Translations under genes and position numbers: made by a program
The notes under the pieces: model-generated
What the model was told of the DNA's origin: nothing
Databases searched by the model: none
The model's input: the letters and a program-made list of their open reading frames with translations, nothing else
Source of the DNA: Mixia osmundae IAM 14324
Lineage: Eukaryota > Basidiomycota > Mixiomycetes > Mixiales > Mixiaceae
Direction of reading: 5' to 3'
Length of the DNA stretch: 64,000 bases
Assembly: GCF_000708205.1 (NCBI RefSeq)
Contig: NW_014575561.1
Span: 1,052,577-1,116,576, forward strand
Part shown: one piece after another, positions 34,566-43,134 of the stretch
Layout: the number at the start of each line of letters is the position of its first letter
Numbering within the stretch: position 1 is the stretch's first letter

Positions 34566-35231
34566 ATGCTAAAGCTGCTGTGTGCAAGCCTGCTCGTGCG
34601 CTTTGGCTTGGTCATTTGCGCACCTGCCTCGGATGCACCCTTGGATCTGATCAGCATCAGCCGTTCAGCAGAGGCTACCCCAATCTCGTTCGGTGCCGTT
34701 GGACCCATCCGCTACCGGGTCAAGATGCAAGCTCGCGTCAAGACTGGCTGTGGGTCCCACCTGATGTGCGTGCAGGGCATACTCGATCAGTTGCGATCAT
34801 CCCAGGGCCCAAGAGCCAGCCGAATACGAGTCAGAAGTCCGAGCAATCTGCTGAAGATCGTCTGCTCTGAGCTGAAGCAAAACGCAGCATGTGTTCTATA
34901 TCTCGTGCACTCGGCCTAGCAAACAGCCCCCGAACTGCGAGATCCTGACCGTCATCGAGGGCGTCTCGGTAGGCTTGCCATTTAAAAGTCTGCATTGAGC
35001 GCATCCGACTCACCGAGCGACTGACAGTTCGATCTCGTTCTGAACATCTATGACGAAAAGACGTACTCTGCAAAGGCGCATTGGAGCGTTCGTCATACAG
35101 ACTCGCCTTTCAAAGAATGCTGTCTCTTCACCTTCTTTGGAACGTAAGCACAGCTCTGTGCGGTATTTCTCGTACTCATCGGACGATCTAGCTTCTACAT
35201 CAAACCTTTGAGCAAAAAGAGCACGTCTTGA
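34566..35231 (+). CDS. Small secreted protein, second of the tandem paralog pair
   Basis: Five exons: 34566-34736, 34776-34829, 34888-34968, 35028-35143, 35192-35231; 153 aa. The signal peptide is MLKLLCASLLVRFGLVICAP. Exon 1 ends IRYRVKMQAR, aligning with RTYTIEISFS of the upstream paralog. Exon 3 (HVFYISCTRPSKQPPNCEIL) and exon 4 (FDLVLNIYDEKTYSAKAHWS ... FKECCLFTFFG) look strand-rich with four Cys, and exon 5 encodes FYIKPLSKKSTS. Intron phases are 0, 0, 0, 2. The first intron is only 39 bases. It lies 457 bases downstream of the paralog on the same strand, so unequal crossing-over duplication is likely. Function unknown. Confidence 0.62.
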
Positions 35232-35593
35232 CGATAACGTCATCAGACGCCGAACCCGTCGCTGATCTTGGCCGCAGAGGAGCTACTCAGCGTCAAGTCG
35301 GAGTACAGATTGGGCTGCACGACGCGCACATCGGAATTCACTCCCTTGCCCACGCTTTGTCTGCCTTTTTTGATACAAGACGCGCAACAGTCGCAATGGA
35401 CGTGCACACCACTGAAGCCGGTTCAGATCGAGCTTCTGACAGACAGCGCCTCTTCTTAGATGCAGACCTTCCTCCTCAAATCCGAAGCACGAGGCATCTC
35501 CCAAATTGGTCACTCTGAGCCAGCCTGCTTGTGTGCACATGTGGACGAGAGTCACGCGGTGACGCGCCGCGTCGCGTCAAATTGCGTGAACGG
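35232..35593. other. Intergenic stretch with an unassigned exon-like frame
   Basis: About 360 bases between the second secreted paralog and the beta-helix gene. The plus strand holds an open frame near 35270-35459 (EELLSVKSEYRLGC ... ELLTDSASS) with ordinary codon use and two Cys, but I could not join it by a phase-correct splice to either neighbour. It may be a decayed third copy or chance. Confidence 0.35.
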
Positions 35594-37159
35594 ATGCTAA
35601 CATTGCGTACGATAGCACTGCTGCTCATAGCTATACTCTATCGAATGATGACGGAGCATGCGAATGAACGTCGCTACGGGTCGACAACTTACCAAAGCTC
35701 GCAGTCGCAACGAAACATTGACAAGATCCCCGACTTTTCATTCTGTGGTTATGCGGCGAGCGAACGACCTTTGCCCGATCAGCTGGACGTCGTCACGCTT
35801 TTGCAGCCATCAGGCGACTCCCGAGATCGTACGACCGACATTCAGCGGGCTCTAGATGCAGTGCACAACGTACAGCCGAGGACGACGCCAGCAGTTGTCC
35901 TGCTACGTCATGGCGAGTACGTCTTGGACAGCTCGGCGAGCATACTCATCCATAGCAACGTCGTCCTTCGCGGAGAGGCTTCATCTACCGGACAGCTCAC
36001 CAAGATGATCATACGAGGGCCGCCCCGCGAGGTCTTCGTCTTTGGCAGATCAGACATCGGCCGACAGCGCAATCTGGGCAAAGCTCGTATACTGGACAAT
36101 TACGTACCCGTGGGCTCAAGAATAGTACGTGTGGACGATGTGGCTCCGTTCGCGACAGACGGAGAAGTCGTTGTCGAGCGCAACGTATCGCGAGAATGGA
36201 TTGCAGCGATGGACATGGACAAGCTCGTGCGTGATGGCAAGCAGCAGACTTGGTTGCAGGAAGGTACAAAGATCTACCATAGACGCAAAGTCAGCAGAGT
36301 AGTCTCGAAAGACTCGTCTGGAGGTCTCGTCGAGCTTGACATCCCTCTTGTCGATTCGCTCGATACAGCATACCGCGCTGATGGTCAGCTTATTGCGGTG
36401 GTACCACCAGAGCAGACTCAGCAAGCTGGCCTGGAAGGCTTCGCCCTCGTCTTATCACCCTCTTGGGCATCCGTACCACTAGACGGGACGCCTAACTTTC
36501 TTGCGGTATCCGTCAAGGCCTACGTGCAAGATATCTGGTTGCGGGATCTGCTCATCATCGGCTTTCGGGATGGGATTGTGCTGGAAAACAACGCACGGCG
36601 CATCACACTGCTCCGCTGCAGATTCATCAAAGATGCGCCTTCGAATGCAGCAAGAGGATTGCCATCAGAGATTTCCCTGCGCGCTACACAAGTCCTGATC
36701 AAAGATTGTAGCACAGACGCAGTACATCGAAGCGACTCGTACTCTGTAGTCACCCAGGCCAAAGTGACGGGTCCGAATGCAATCCTCAATTGGTCTAGTA
36801 CGGGACAAGGCAAGCTTATGCTCTCGCCGCATCAGCGATGGGCGACTGGCCTGCTCGTCGACAATTGCCAAGCGACGAAGATCGAGTTTGGCAACAGAGG
36901 TATCATGGGCTCCGGACATGGATGGACTTGCGGCGCTTCGGTCGTTTGGAACAGTCGTTCTGATATTCTACAGATCCAGAGACCGCCTCTATCGCAGAAC
37001 TACGCGATCGGTTGCACTGTTGGCCAGCTGGCAGGAGGCAAAACCAATGACGGTTTGATCGAATCGCTGGGGCATCGCGTGCTGCCTGCCAGTCTGTATA
37101 CTGCACAGCTAGAAGCCAGGATAGGCGTAGATAGAGCGCATGTTGTACTCAGCCAGTAG
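35594..37159 (+). CDS. Right-handed beta-helix (pectate-lyase fold) secreted or membrane-anchored protein
   Basis: Single exon, 521 aa. The N-terminus MLTLRTIALLLIAILYRMM is a signal peptide or anchor. The body shows the pattern of a parallel beta-helix: TTDIQRALDAVHNVQ at the start (as in pectate-lyase superfamily proteins), then HGEYVLDSSASILIHSNVVLRGE, a long irregular insertion, and later rungs such as VSVKAYVQDIWLRDLLIIGF, GIVLENNARRITLLRCRFI and HRSDSYSVVTQ. The usual function is polysaccharide lyase or hydrolase, but I cannot identify the catalytic residues or family, so activity is not asserted. It faces the lipid kinase gene tail to tail; the stops are almost adjacent (gap of 2 bases). 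Confidence 0.7.
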   Translation: MLTLRTIALLLIAILYRMMTEHANERRYGSTTYQSSQSQRNIDKIPDFSFCGYAASERPLPDQLDVVTLLQPSGDSRDRTTDIQRALDAVHNVQPRTTPAVVLLRHGEYVLDSSASILIHSNVVLRGEASSTGQLTKMIIRGPPREVFVFGRSDIGRQRNLGKARILDNYVPVGSRIVRVDDVAPFATDGEVVVERNVSREWIAAMDMDKLVRDGKQQTWLQEGTKIYHRRKVSRVVSKDSSGGLVELDIPLVDSLDTAYRADGQLIAVVPPEQTQQAGLEGFALVLSPSWASVPLDGTPNFLAVSVKAYVQDIWLRDLLIIGFRDGIVLENNARRITLLRCRFIKDAPSNAARGLPSEISLRATQVLIKDCSTDAVHRSDSYSVVTQAKVTGPNAILNWSSTGQGKLMLSPHQRWATGLLVDNCQATKIEFGNRGIMGSGHGWTCGASVVWNSRSDILQIQRPPLSQNYAIGCTVGQLAGGKTNDGLIESLGHRVLPASLYTAQLEARIGVDRAHVVLSQ

Positions 37160-37161
37160 AA

Positions 37162-38562
37162 TCAATAGATTTCGATCGAGGGAAAGGCGTGCGTTGTGAC
37201 GGTGACTGAGCCGCCTGCAGGAATCTTCTCTAGCGTACCGTCGTTGCAGACCAGTCCGTGCTTCTCGCTGGTCTGATCTCGAGGCGTGAATGTGAAAGTG
37301 GTGCAGCGGTAGATCTCAACATGAGGCGAATCAATGTGCTTGCCGCCGTTATACATTGCTTCGAATACTTTGCCCATCGTCCCTGCGACCATCTCGCGCG
37401 TCGTTTTGCTAGCGTTGCTTATGTCGTGACCTGATTGGCTAGGTCGCATGAGGACCAGATCGATGGTACCTGCCGGAGCATCCCGTCGCAGAGGGTCGAC
37501 GATAAAGGTCGGCTCGAATCGATCGATGAGGCTCGAGGCGAGGTACAAGAATGGTCCGTCGAGCGTGACGGGTCCATCGCATGACGTGAAGGACTTTGAA
37601 GCTGGACTGTACAACTGTATATCTTGGCCTTTGATCTCAAGCGTGCCTGCGTGCCACTCTGTGACGTTTTGCATGGCAGCCAGCTTGAAGCGGTCTATCC
37701 CAGGATGCTGTTGACGCATCTTTTCGGCATCGTGTAGGATAGATGCATGCAGCGCGAAAGAGACGACGACATGCGCGTATTGTGTCGAGCCAGAAGGGGA
37801 AATGACAGATTTGGCCATTGTCAGAGCGACCGGCTTGTGGCGCAAAGTCACCAGATCAAGCAGACCAGCGAATAGCCTCGGATGATACTTCTGCAGCTGC
37901 TCTGGCGGGTGAAGCCAAGCGTCAAATGCGTTTGCCGTGCCCACGGGCAGTGTGGCCAGCTCGAGCGAGACGTTTCTGATCGGCTGAGCGGCAAGGCCGT
38001 TGAGAAGCTCTGACATGGTACCATCGCCGCCACAAACGAGTATCTGGGTATGCTCGCCCAATCTCAGAAGAGCCGGGGCTAGCTCGTCCTTGATCTGAGC
38101 AGCAGACTGGGTGATATGCACTTGGCTCTGTCGACCGAGCGCTCGCAGGAGAGACACAACAATTCGTTCGGCAATCACTCGCGCTCGGCCCTGAGAAGCA
38201 GATGGGTTGACGACGAGGTGGACGGGTGCAGTGGAGCTGCTCAGCTCGTGAATGAGCTCCGAGGGGACGTGCTGCTTCAGGGACGCCCAGCTGGATTGAG
38301 CAAGAACAAGGGCTCGTAGCGTGCTGCCGGATGGCTTGCTCGTATCGATGGCAGCACGAGCAGCATCCGCATAGAGCAACAATGCTGTTTCATCGCTGTC
38401 GTAGACGACAGCCAAGATATCCTTGACGCCAACGCTGATTTGTGCCGCTGCGTCGACGCAACCCAATTTTGCCCATTCTGGTCTGGTGATCTTGGTCTCG
38501 GTCTTGTGAAAGGCGAGCAGCGAGCCCTCGGCCGGCTCACCGCTGACCTCGTACAAGCTCAT
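37162..38562 (-). CDS. Diacylglycerol/sphingosine kinase (DAGK catalytic domain)
   Basis: Single exon, 466 aa. The lipid kinase domain starts near residue 110 with PVHLVVNPSASQGRA, the glycine loop and catalytic Asp in ILVCGGDGTMSELLNG, then LATLPVGTANAFDAW, the order seen in sphingosine and ceramide kinases. The C-terminal lobe includes KMRQQHPGIDRFKLAAMQN and TSCDGPVTLDGPFLYLASS, where sphingosine kinases have a lipid-contact region. In yeast the relatives Lcb4/Lcb5 phosphorylate long-chain bases; I favour that role but the substrate is not proven. An in-frame upstream Met at 38643 would add 27 basic residues. Divergent from the Ser/Thr-rich secreted gene. Confidence 0.83.
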   Translation of the reverse strand: MSLYEVSGEPAEGSLLAFHKTETKITRPEWAKLGCVDAAAQISVGVKDILAVVYDSDETALLLYADAARAAIDTSKPSGSTLRALVLAQSSWASLKQHVPSELIHELSSSTAPVHLVVNPSASQGRARVIAERIVVSLLRALGRQSQVHITQSAAQIKDELAPALLRLGEHTQILVCGGDGTMSELLNGLAAQPIRNVSLELATLPVGTANAFDAWLHPPEQLQKYHPRLFAGLLDLVTLRHKPVALTMAKSVISPSGSTQYAHVVVSFALHASILHDAEKMRQQHPGIDRFKLAAMQNVTEWHAGTLEIKGQDIQLYSPASKSFTSCDGPVTLDGPFLYLASSLIDRFEPTFIVDPLRRDAPAGTIDLVLMRPSQSGHDISNASKTTREMVAGTMGKVFEAMYNGGKHIDSPHVEIYRCTTFTFTPRDQTSEKHGLVCNDGTLEKIPAGGSVTVTTHAFPSIEIY

Positions 38563-38673
38563 AAGTCGACGCCTTTGTTGAAGCGTTGGATCGATAGAAG
38601 CCCGTCGCGTGACTCGCGAGCCGCCTTTGTCTCTCGTCCTCATGGCTCCTGCGCCTTTGATCGTCCATCGGGC

Positions 38674-38680
38674 TATATAT
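38674..38680 (+). promoter_or_regulatory. TATA-like element
   Basis: TATATAT lies 43 bases upstream of the ATG of the Ser/Thr-rich secreted protein gene and 112 bases from the divergent lipid kinase start. The distance suits the plus-strand gene. No initiator mapping is possible from sequence. Confidence 0.35.
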
Positions 38681-38716
38681 CTGCAGTCCTGTCTCTTGCT
38701 TCTCAGGAACCCTTCG

Positions 38717-39385
38717 ATGCGCATCTTCTCGTTTGTACTCGCTTGCACGGTGCTGGTCACCTCTCTCGCCACCATCAGCGCCGGACGCTCAATACCTCTT
38801 CGTCACACTTCTTTCGAACGGCTCGGTGCGTCACACACTTCCACACACACACCCTCGTTTCGACCAAACTTCCGCTGATGAAGCTCAGCAGATGCAACAT
38901 TGCTCGAACAGCCCCGCGAGATATCGCCACGAGCAGCAGATAGTCTAAAACTCAGGCGGCAAGGCTTCCGTTTGGCTCGTCGTGACTCAGACGTGTCTGT
39001 CATTGGATTTGCTGCACGTGTGTTTGCTACACCTGTCAGCGATATCGACGTACTTGGTTTCAGTCTCGTCTCCGTCACGAGCACGGCATCATCATCAGAC
39101 TCGAGCGCCATCGCTAGCTCAGTTGATCAGACGATCAGCTCGTCAGTGCGGTCGAAAACGCAAAGCTCAACTACACCGCTTGAAAGCGGGATCAACACTT
39201 TCACGACCAGCACGAAGAGTGTCTCGTCAGCTTCATTGACGCGACACGGTCGACCAACCGTCACAGCCTGGACGACCGTTACACACACGAGCACTGCTAC
39301 ACCGAGACAGACGAAGAACAGTGCATCCTTCTACACGATCACAGCGACAGCGACGGCCGTCGTTACGCAAGTCATTGCAGCTTGA
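38717..39385 (+). CDS. Secreted Ser/Thr-rich (mucin-like) protein
   Basis: Exons 38717-38825 and 38892-39385 (66-base intron) give 200 aa. A signal peptide (MRIFSFVLACTVLVTSLATI) is followed by a basic region with LRRQGFRLARRD, which contains possible Kex2 sites. The last 120 residues are about half Ser/Thr (for example SVTSTASSSDSSAIASS and TVTHTSTATPRQT), suited to dense O-mannosylation. There are no Cys in the mature part, and no terminal hydrophobic GPI signal is clear, although the end is hydrophobic (TATATAVVTQVIAA). Probably a cell-wall or mucilage protein. Confidence 0.62.
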
Positions 39386-39437
39386 ACCTGCATACGTTGT
39401 ATCAGCTCCGCCCTGCGATTAATCGGTGATTCCCGCA

Positions 39438-41561
39438 CTATTGCAAAGTAGCACTCGTATGTGTGTGTGTTGGCTCTGTCGGTGCAGCAGGTGGCGGTAG
39501 TCGCGTAGTCTTGCTTTGCGCGATGTGAACCTGGTCTGGAAGCTCGGGCGAGGCGAGCAGAGTCTGTGAACTCTTCATTTTGGCACGCTGCAACAGAGAA
39601 GCGGCAGGTTGCAAGGCGGCATCGGCGACCCTCCGACGCGTGTATTTCTCGTCCCACTTGCGAAACGCAACTTCGCGAGAAGCAACGAGGTATTCAACGT
39701 GAGCCAGAGCCTCGCTCGAGCCTGCCTTGAGCTGCTTTGCAAACGTTTTGGGCTGGTCTTTTGCAAGTCTGTGGGTGAAATAATCGATGGCTGTCCGTCT
39801 ATCTCCGCCAGAGCCATTGAGTCCAGATAGCATACGCTCCGCAATTCGCAACTGTCGTCCTTCGCGATAGGCGTGTTGACCAGCCGAACGCGTATCTGCG
39901 AGACGCACCGCATCCTCGGTCATATGCGTCAGCAGCGCTAGCTCGCGCTTGACGTATGCCATCTCCTCCAAAACACGAGCTTGTTCGTCGGGGGACAGCC
40001 GCCTGAGCTCATCCGAGTGAAAAGAGTGCCAGTCAGAGAGTGTCCGGTAGACCCGCATGAGCGGCCTCATAACCCTGTCGATGATCGTATCGGCAAATTG
40101 GCGGTCAAAATTCAGACTGAGAGAGTCGTAGAGCATGGCGACATCGCTCGACCGCAATCGTATGGCAACCTCTGGCGTGGGTGCGCCTGATCTGATAGCT
40201 TGTAGCCACTCTAGACATTGTCTGCGGGCGCGGTCTGCCCAATCGCTGGCATAGAGCGTCGCTAAACTCAAATGAGGGCGCGAGTCGTTGACGAGGGCGT
40301 CGAGGAGATGATACATTGCCTTTGTCGATACGAGCGGATAGCGTAAGCTTCCGGTACGCGGCTGACCTGGCAATGAAGGCTCGTGCATGACCTCGTAGAA
40401 AGCGACCAGCTTGGTTACGTCGCCCTCCCGTGCCAGTCGAGCGATGACTGTCGTAAAGACTTCGGCATCAAATCTGCAAGGGTTGTGGACGGCTCGGATG
40501 GAATCAGTATGGCCTTCCTGTCGCACCGGCCGGACGAGTGTGTCCGGAAAGTCAACGTCGACATGGAAGAGAGCTTTGACGACGGTCTTGAAGGTAGAGA
40601 GGTCACAAGTGTGTGCGACCGCCTGGAGGCCGGCATGCATCGTCTTGATCTCGTGCGAGAGGCCGAGGCTATTGACGCCTTTTGCAGCTTCTGCTCGCCA
40701 GGAGATTGCCTCGTCTAGCCATTGCACGGCAAACGAAGCCCACTGCTGTCTGGCAGACTCGACTTGTAATCTGTGAGTCTCGCGTGCGGCTCTGGGAAAA
40801 GGCCATTTCGATAGGGATGCCAAGCGTGCAGCGTCGGCTCTGGTCGCTACATGGCGTGCGATAGATTGTAGCGCGAGACGGTACGTCACGTCTTTGGGCA
40901 CAAACCACCTCATGAGTCTTTCGCAGCCTGCAGGATAGCCAATCTCTGCGTAATAGCGCATGACGAGATGGAAGTCGCCGGTGTTGGTATAGGTTCCTGC
41001 CCTACTTTCCGCCGCTACTTTGGCATGATAGCCTGCCATGAGATCGAAAATGAAAGTGAAGCGCTCTTCTGCTTGGGCTGCGAGGGCTTCTTTCGCTTCG
41101 TAGTTGTGCGCCTTAACGTCGACGGGTAGCATGGGCGCGACATGCTTAAGCAAGGCTCTGAGCAAGTGTATATCGCTCGCGAGCAAGTGTGACTGTCCTC
41201 TCGCTTCCAACGCAAGTAGTACAGCCCAGGTAGCGTCCGGAGGGAGCTGCTGCTGCTTCAGTCTACGAATAATCTGCTCTGTCGATAAAGTCTGGCTCTG
41301 CTTAAACGTTCGCATTGCCGTGCGCGGGTCGCTCTCCTCTTCTCGTGCAGAGTCTATGAGGTTCATGCGGGATTGCGCCTCTTGGTCACGCCTCTGAACG
41401 AGCGCTTCTCGCTCAGCCGGGCTCGGTTGACGCTGTTTTGCTCGCCGTTTTGCTCGAGCTGTGCGCGGGATGGAGACGGCAGTCGCATAGCCGGCAGTTG
41501 CAGTCGACCGCAGACTGGCTGACAGTGCTGCATGTGCATGCTTTGAGCAGCCCACGAGCAT
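39438..41561 (-). CDS. Mitochondrial protein of unknown function, helical repeat-like
   Basis: Single exon, 707 aa. The N-terminus (SLRSTATAGYATAVSIPRTARAKRR) is Ser/Arg/Ala-rich without acids, like a mitochondrial presequence. The body is helical throughout, with pairs of amphipathic helices (TFKQSQTLSTEQIIRRLKQQ, ATWAVLLALEARGQSHLLA, DAEVFTTVIARLAREGDVT, FYEVMHEPSL) that recall pentatricopeptide-type repeats, as found in fungal mitochondrial RNA and translation factors. I did not find a clean repeat register, so PPR is an inference. The C-terminal 50 residues are Pro/Thr-rich; a run of HTHT comes from a short (TG)n tract at about 39461-39471. It is divergent from the aminopeptidase gene. 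Confidence 0.6.
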   Translation of the reverse strand: MLVGCSKHAHAALSASLRSTATAGYATAVSIPRTARAKRRAKQRQPSPAEREALVQRRDQEAQSRMNLIDSAREEESDPRTAMRTFKQSQTLSTEQIIRRLKQQQLPPDATWAVLLALEARGQSHLLASDIHLLRALLKHVAPMLPVDVKAHNYEAKEALAAQAEERFTFIFDLMAGYHAKVAAESRAGTYTNTGDFHLVMRYYAEIGYPAGCERLMRWFVPKDVTYRLALQSIARHVATRADAARLASLSKWPFPRAARETHRLQVESARQQWASFAVQWLDEAISWRAEAAKGVNSLGLSHEIKTMHAGLQAVAHTCDLSTFKTVVKALFHVDVDFPDTLVRPVRQEGHTDSIRAVHNPCRFDAEVFTTVIARLAREGDVTKLVAFYEVMHEPSLPGQPRTGSLRYPLVSTKAMYHLLDALVNDSRPHLSLATLYASDWADRARRQCLEWLQAIRSGAPTPEVAIRLRSSDVAMLYDSLSLNFDRQFADTIIDRVMRPLMRVYRTLSDWHSFHSDELRRLSPDEQARVLEEMAYVKRELALLTHMTEDAVRLADTRSAGQHAYREGRQLRIAERMLSGLNGSGGDRRTAIDYFTHRLAKDQPKTFAKQLKAGSSEALAHVEYLVASREVAFRKWDEKYTRRRVADAALQPAASLLQRAKMKSSQTLLASPELPDQVHIAQSKTTRLPPPAAPTEPTHTHTSATLQ

Positions 41562-41653
41562 GGAGCCTGCTCGACTGAGCCGGGAGTTGCTGATGCGCTG
41601 ATTGCCTTGAACGTCGAACGCGAAAAAGAACGAGACAGGTCGAGGACGATCTC

Positions 41654-43072
41654 ATGAGGCTGTGGCTGCTCTTCCTCGGCTCGGCGAGCTCACTTGCGGC
41701 AGCCGAGTATGTCTTCAGCGACAGCGCAGATTCCGTCGGTGCTCACTCGCAAAGCTATCCCCTGACGACTTGCAATGGTCTCACAATCGGCAGCACAACC
41801 TCGAGCATTGAAGTTCCTAGTAGCTTGGTCACAGTGTGCATCTACCGCGCAAGCCTCGATGAGACCGTCCACGACTCACCGCCCAGCATCGTAACTTGGC
41901 AGCGCAGTATCAGCCATGGCCTCGATACAGCTTTACGGCAGCAGACGCGCATCGCACAGACCGTGTTCAGCAAAAGACTGCCTCTGGAGACTCAGCTCGA
42001 GGTATTGCATCAGGCAGGCGATCGACATACTATCGTACTGAGTCTGCCTAGCTGGCTCCTCCCTCGGATAGATGAGCTCTTGCCATCAGACGCCAAAGTG
42101 ACGCTCGTATCATCTACGCCCCTCGAGGCAGTGCCCAAGCATGCCATAGAGCGGCTTGAGCAGCTCACTGCATCATTGAGATTCTCGCCCAAGTATGATG
42201 CCGCCCTCTCGAGTATGTCAGAAGTCGATATCGCCGCAGATCTCGCCGTCCTGACTGGTCAACGGCCCGACGCGCCGTGGATCACGCGACACTCGTACAC
42301 GTCTGGCGCGAGGCAGGCTGCGCACTGGCTCAGGAAGCAGATAGAGCAGGATGAGCGTGCCAATTGCACTTTTGAGCATTTCAGAGCCGCCTTCGCGCCC
42401 AACGTCATCTGCCGCTTCACGGGACGCAAGTCCGGCAGCAAGGTCGTCATCCTCAGTGCTCATCTCGACTCGCGGGGTACTTTTGGCGAGGTAAGGGCGC
42501 CAGGAGCAGACGATGATGGCTCGGGCACCGGGGGCATACTTGCTGTCGCACGGGCAATACGCAACTATGTCGAATCGTTCGAACACGACGTCATGCTCTG
42601 TCTCTTCGCCGGCGAAGAACAGGGTCTCGTTGGCTCGCGAGCTTTCGCGCCCCAGGTGAGAGCAGCAGGTCTGGATGTCATCATCATGCTTCAGTCGGAT
42701 ATGATAGCCTACCGAAAGCCAGGCGAGCCACTCCAGCTCGGCTTTCCCGCAGACGGTACGGCTACCGCTGCAGCAACTGACCTCGTCAGCAACATCAGCA
42801 GCATGTATGCGCCACAATTACGTGTTGGCCCAACAAGAGCCTGCTGTTCCGACCATCAATCATTCTTCGAGCAAGGCCTAGCGAGCACGCAGCTTTTCGA
42901 ACGTGCAGGCGATATCGCCTTGCCTGTGTACCACGATTCCCACGATCTCACGACGCAAAAGGGTTACGACTTCTATCAGCTCAAGAGCATTGCCCAAGTC
43001 ATGGTCAGACAGTCGCTTTTCGCGCTAAAGGGTACTGATATGTTTACATACAGCTTGCGACGGTGCTTGTGA
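41654..43072 (+). CDS. Secreted M28-family zinc aminopeptidase
   Basis: Single exon, 472 aa. The signal peptide is MRLWLLFLGSASSLAAAEYV. After a ~195-residue propeptide-like region the peptidase domain shows all five metal ligands of the co-catalytic dizinc site: His and Asp in ILSAHLDSR, bridging Asp in PGADDDGSGTGG, Glu-Glu in FAGEEQGLVGS, Asp in MLQSDMIAY, and His in PVYHDSHDL. CC in TRACCSDHQSF is likely a disulfide, as in fungal leucine aminopeptidases. It should trim N-terminal residues outside the cell, possibly for nitrogen gain. Intronless, unlike most neighbours. Confidence 0.92.
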   Translation: MRLWLLFLGSASSLAAAEYVFSDSADSVGAHSQSYPLTTCNGLTIGSTTSSIEVPSSLVTVCIYRASLDETVHDSPPSIVTWQRSISHGLDTALRQQTRIAQTVFSKRLPLETQLEVLHQAGDRHTIVLSLPSWLLPRIDELLPSDAKVTLVSSTPLEAVPKHAIERLEQLTASLRFSPKYDAALSSMSEVDIAADLAVLTGQRPDAPWITRHSYTSGARQAAHWLRKQIEQDERANCTFEHFRAAFAPNVICRFTGRKSGSKVVILSAHLDSRGTFGEVRAPGADDDGSGTGGILAVARAIRNYVESFEHDVMLCLFAGEEQGLVGSRAFAPQVRAAGLDVIIMLQSDMIAYRKPGEPLQLGFPADGTATAAATDLVSNISSMYAPQLRVGPTRACCSDHQSFFEQGLASTQLFERAGDIALPVYHDSHDLTTQKGYDFYQLKSIAQVMVRQSLFALKGTDMFTYSLRRCL

Positions 43073-43134
43073 CTGGCAATGCTACCATTGTATGATGACA
43101 CATTAGCTTGCATTCAGTACATGGGTATCTTGGT

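Noticed and set aside
38300-38775. Lipid kinase start far upstream at 38775
   Set aside because: The upstream frame begins at a non-ATG codon and overlaps the signal-peptide exon of the divergent gene; Met at 38562 or 38643 is more likely.
39461-39471. (TG)n run as a regulatory or Z-DNA element
   Set aside because: It is a short tract inside the coding sequence of the mitochondrial protein (HTHT on the minus strand); nothing else supports a function.
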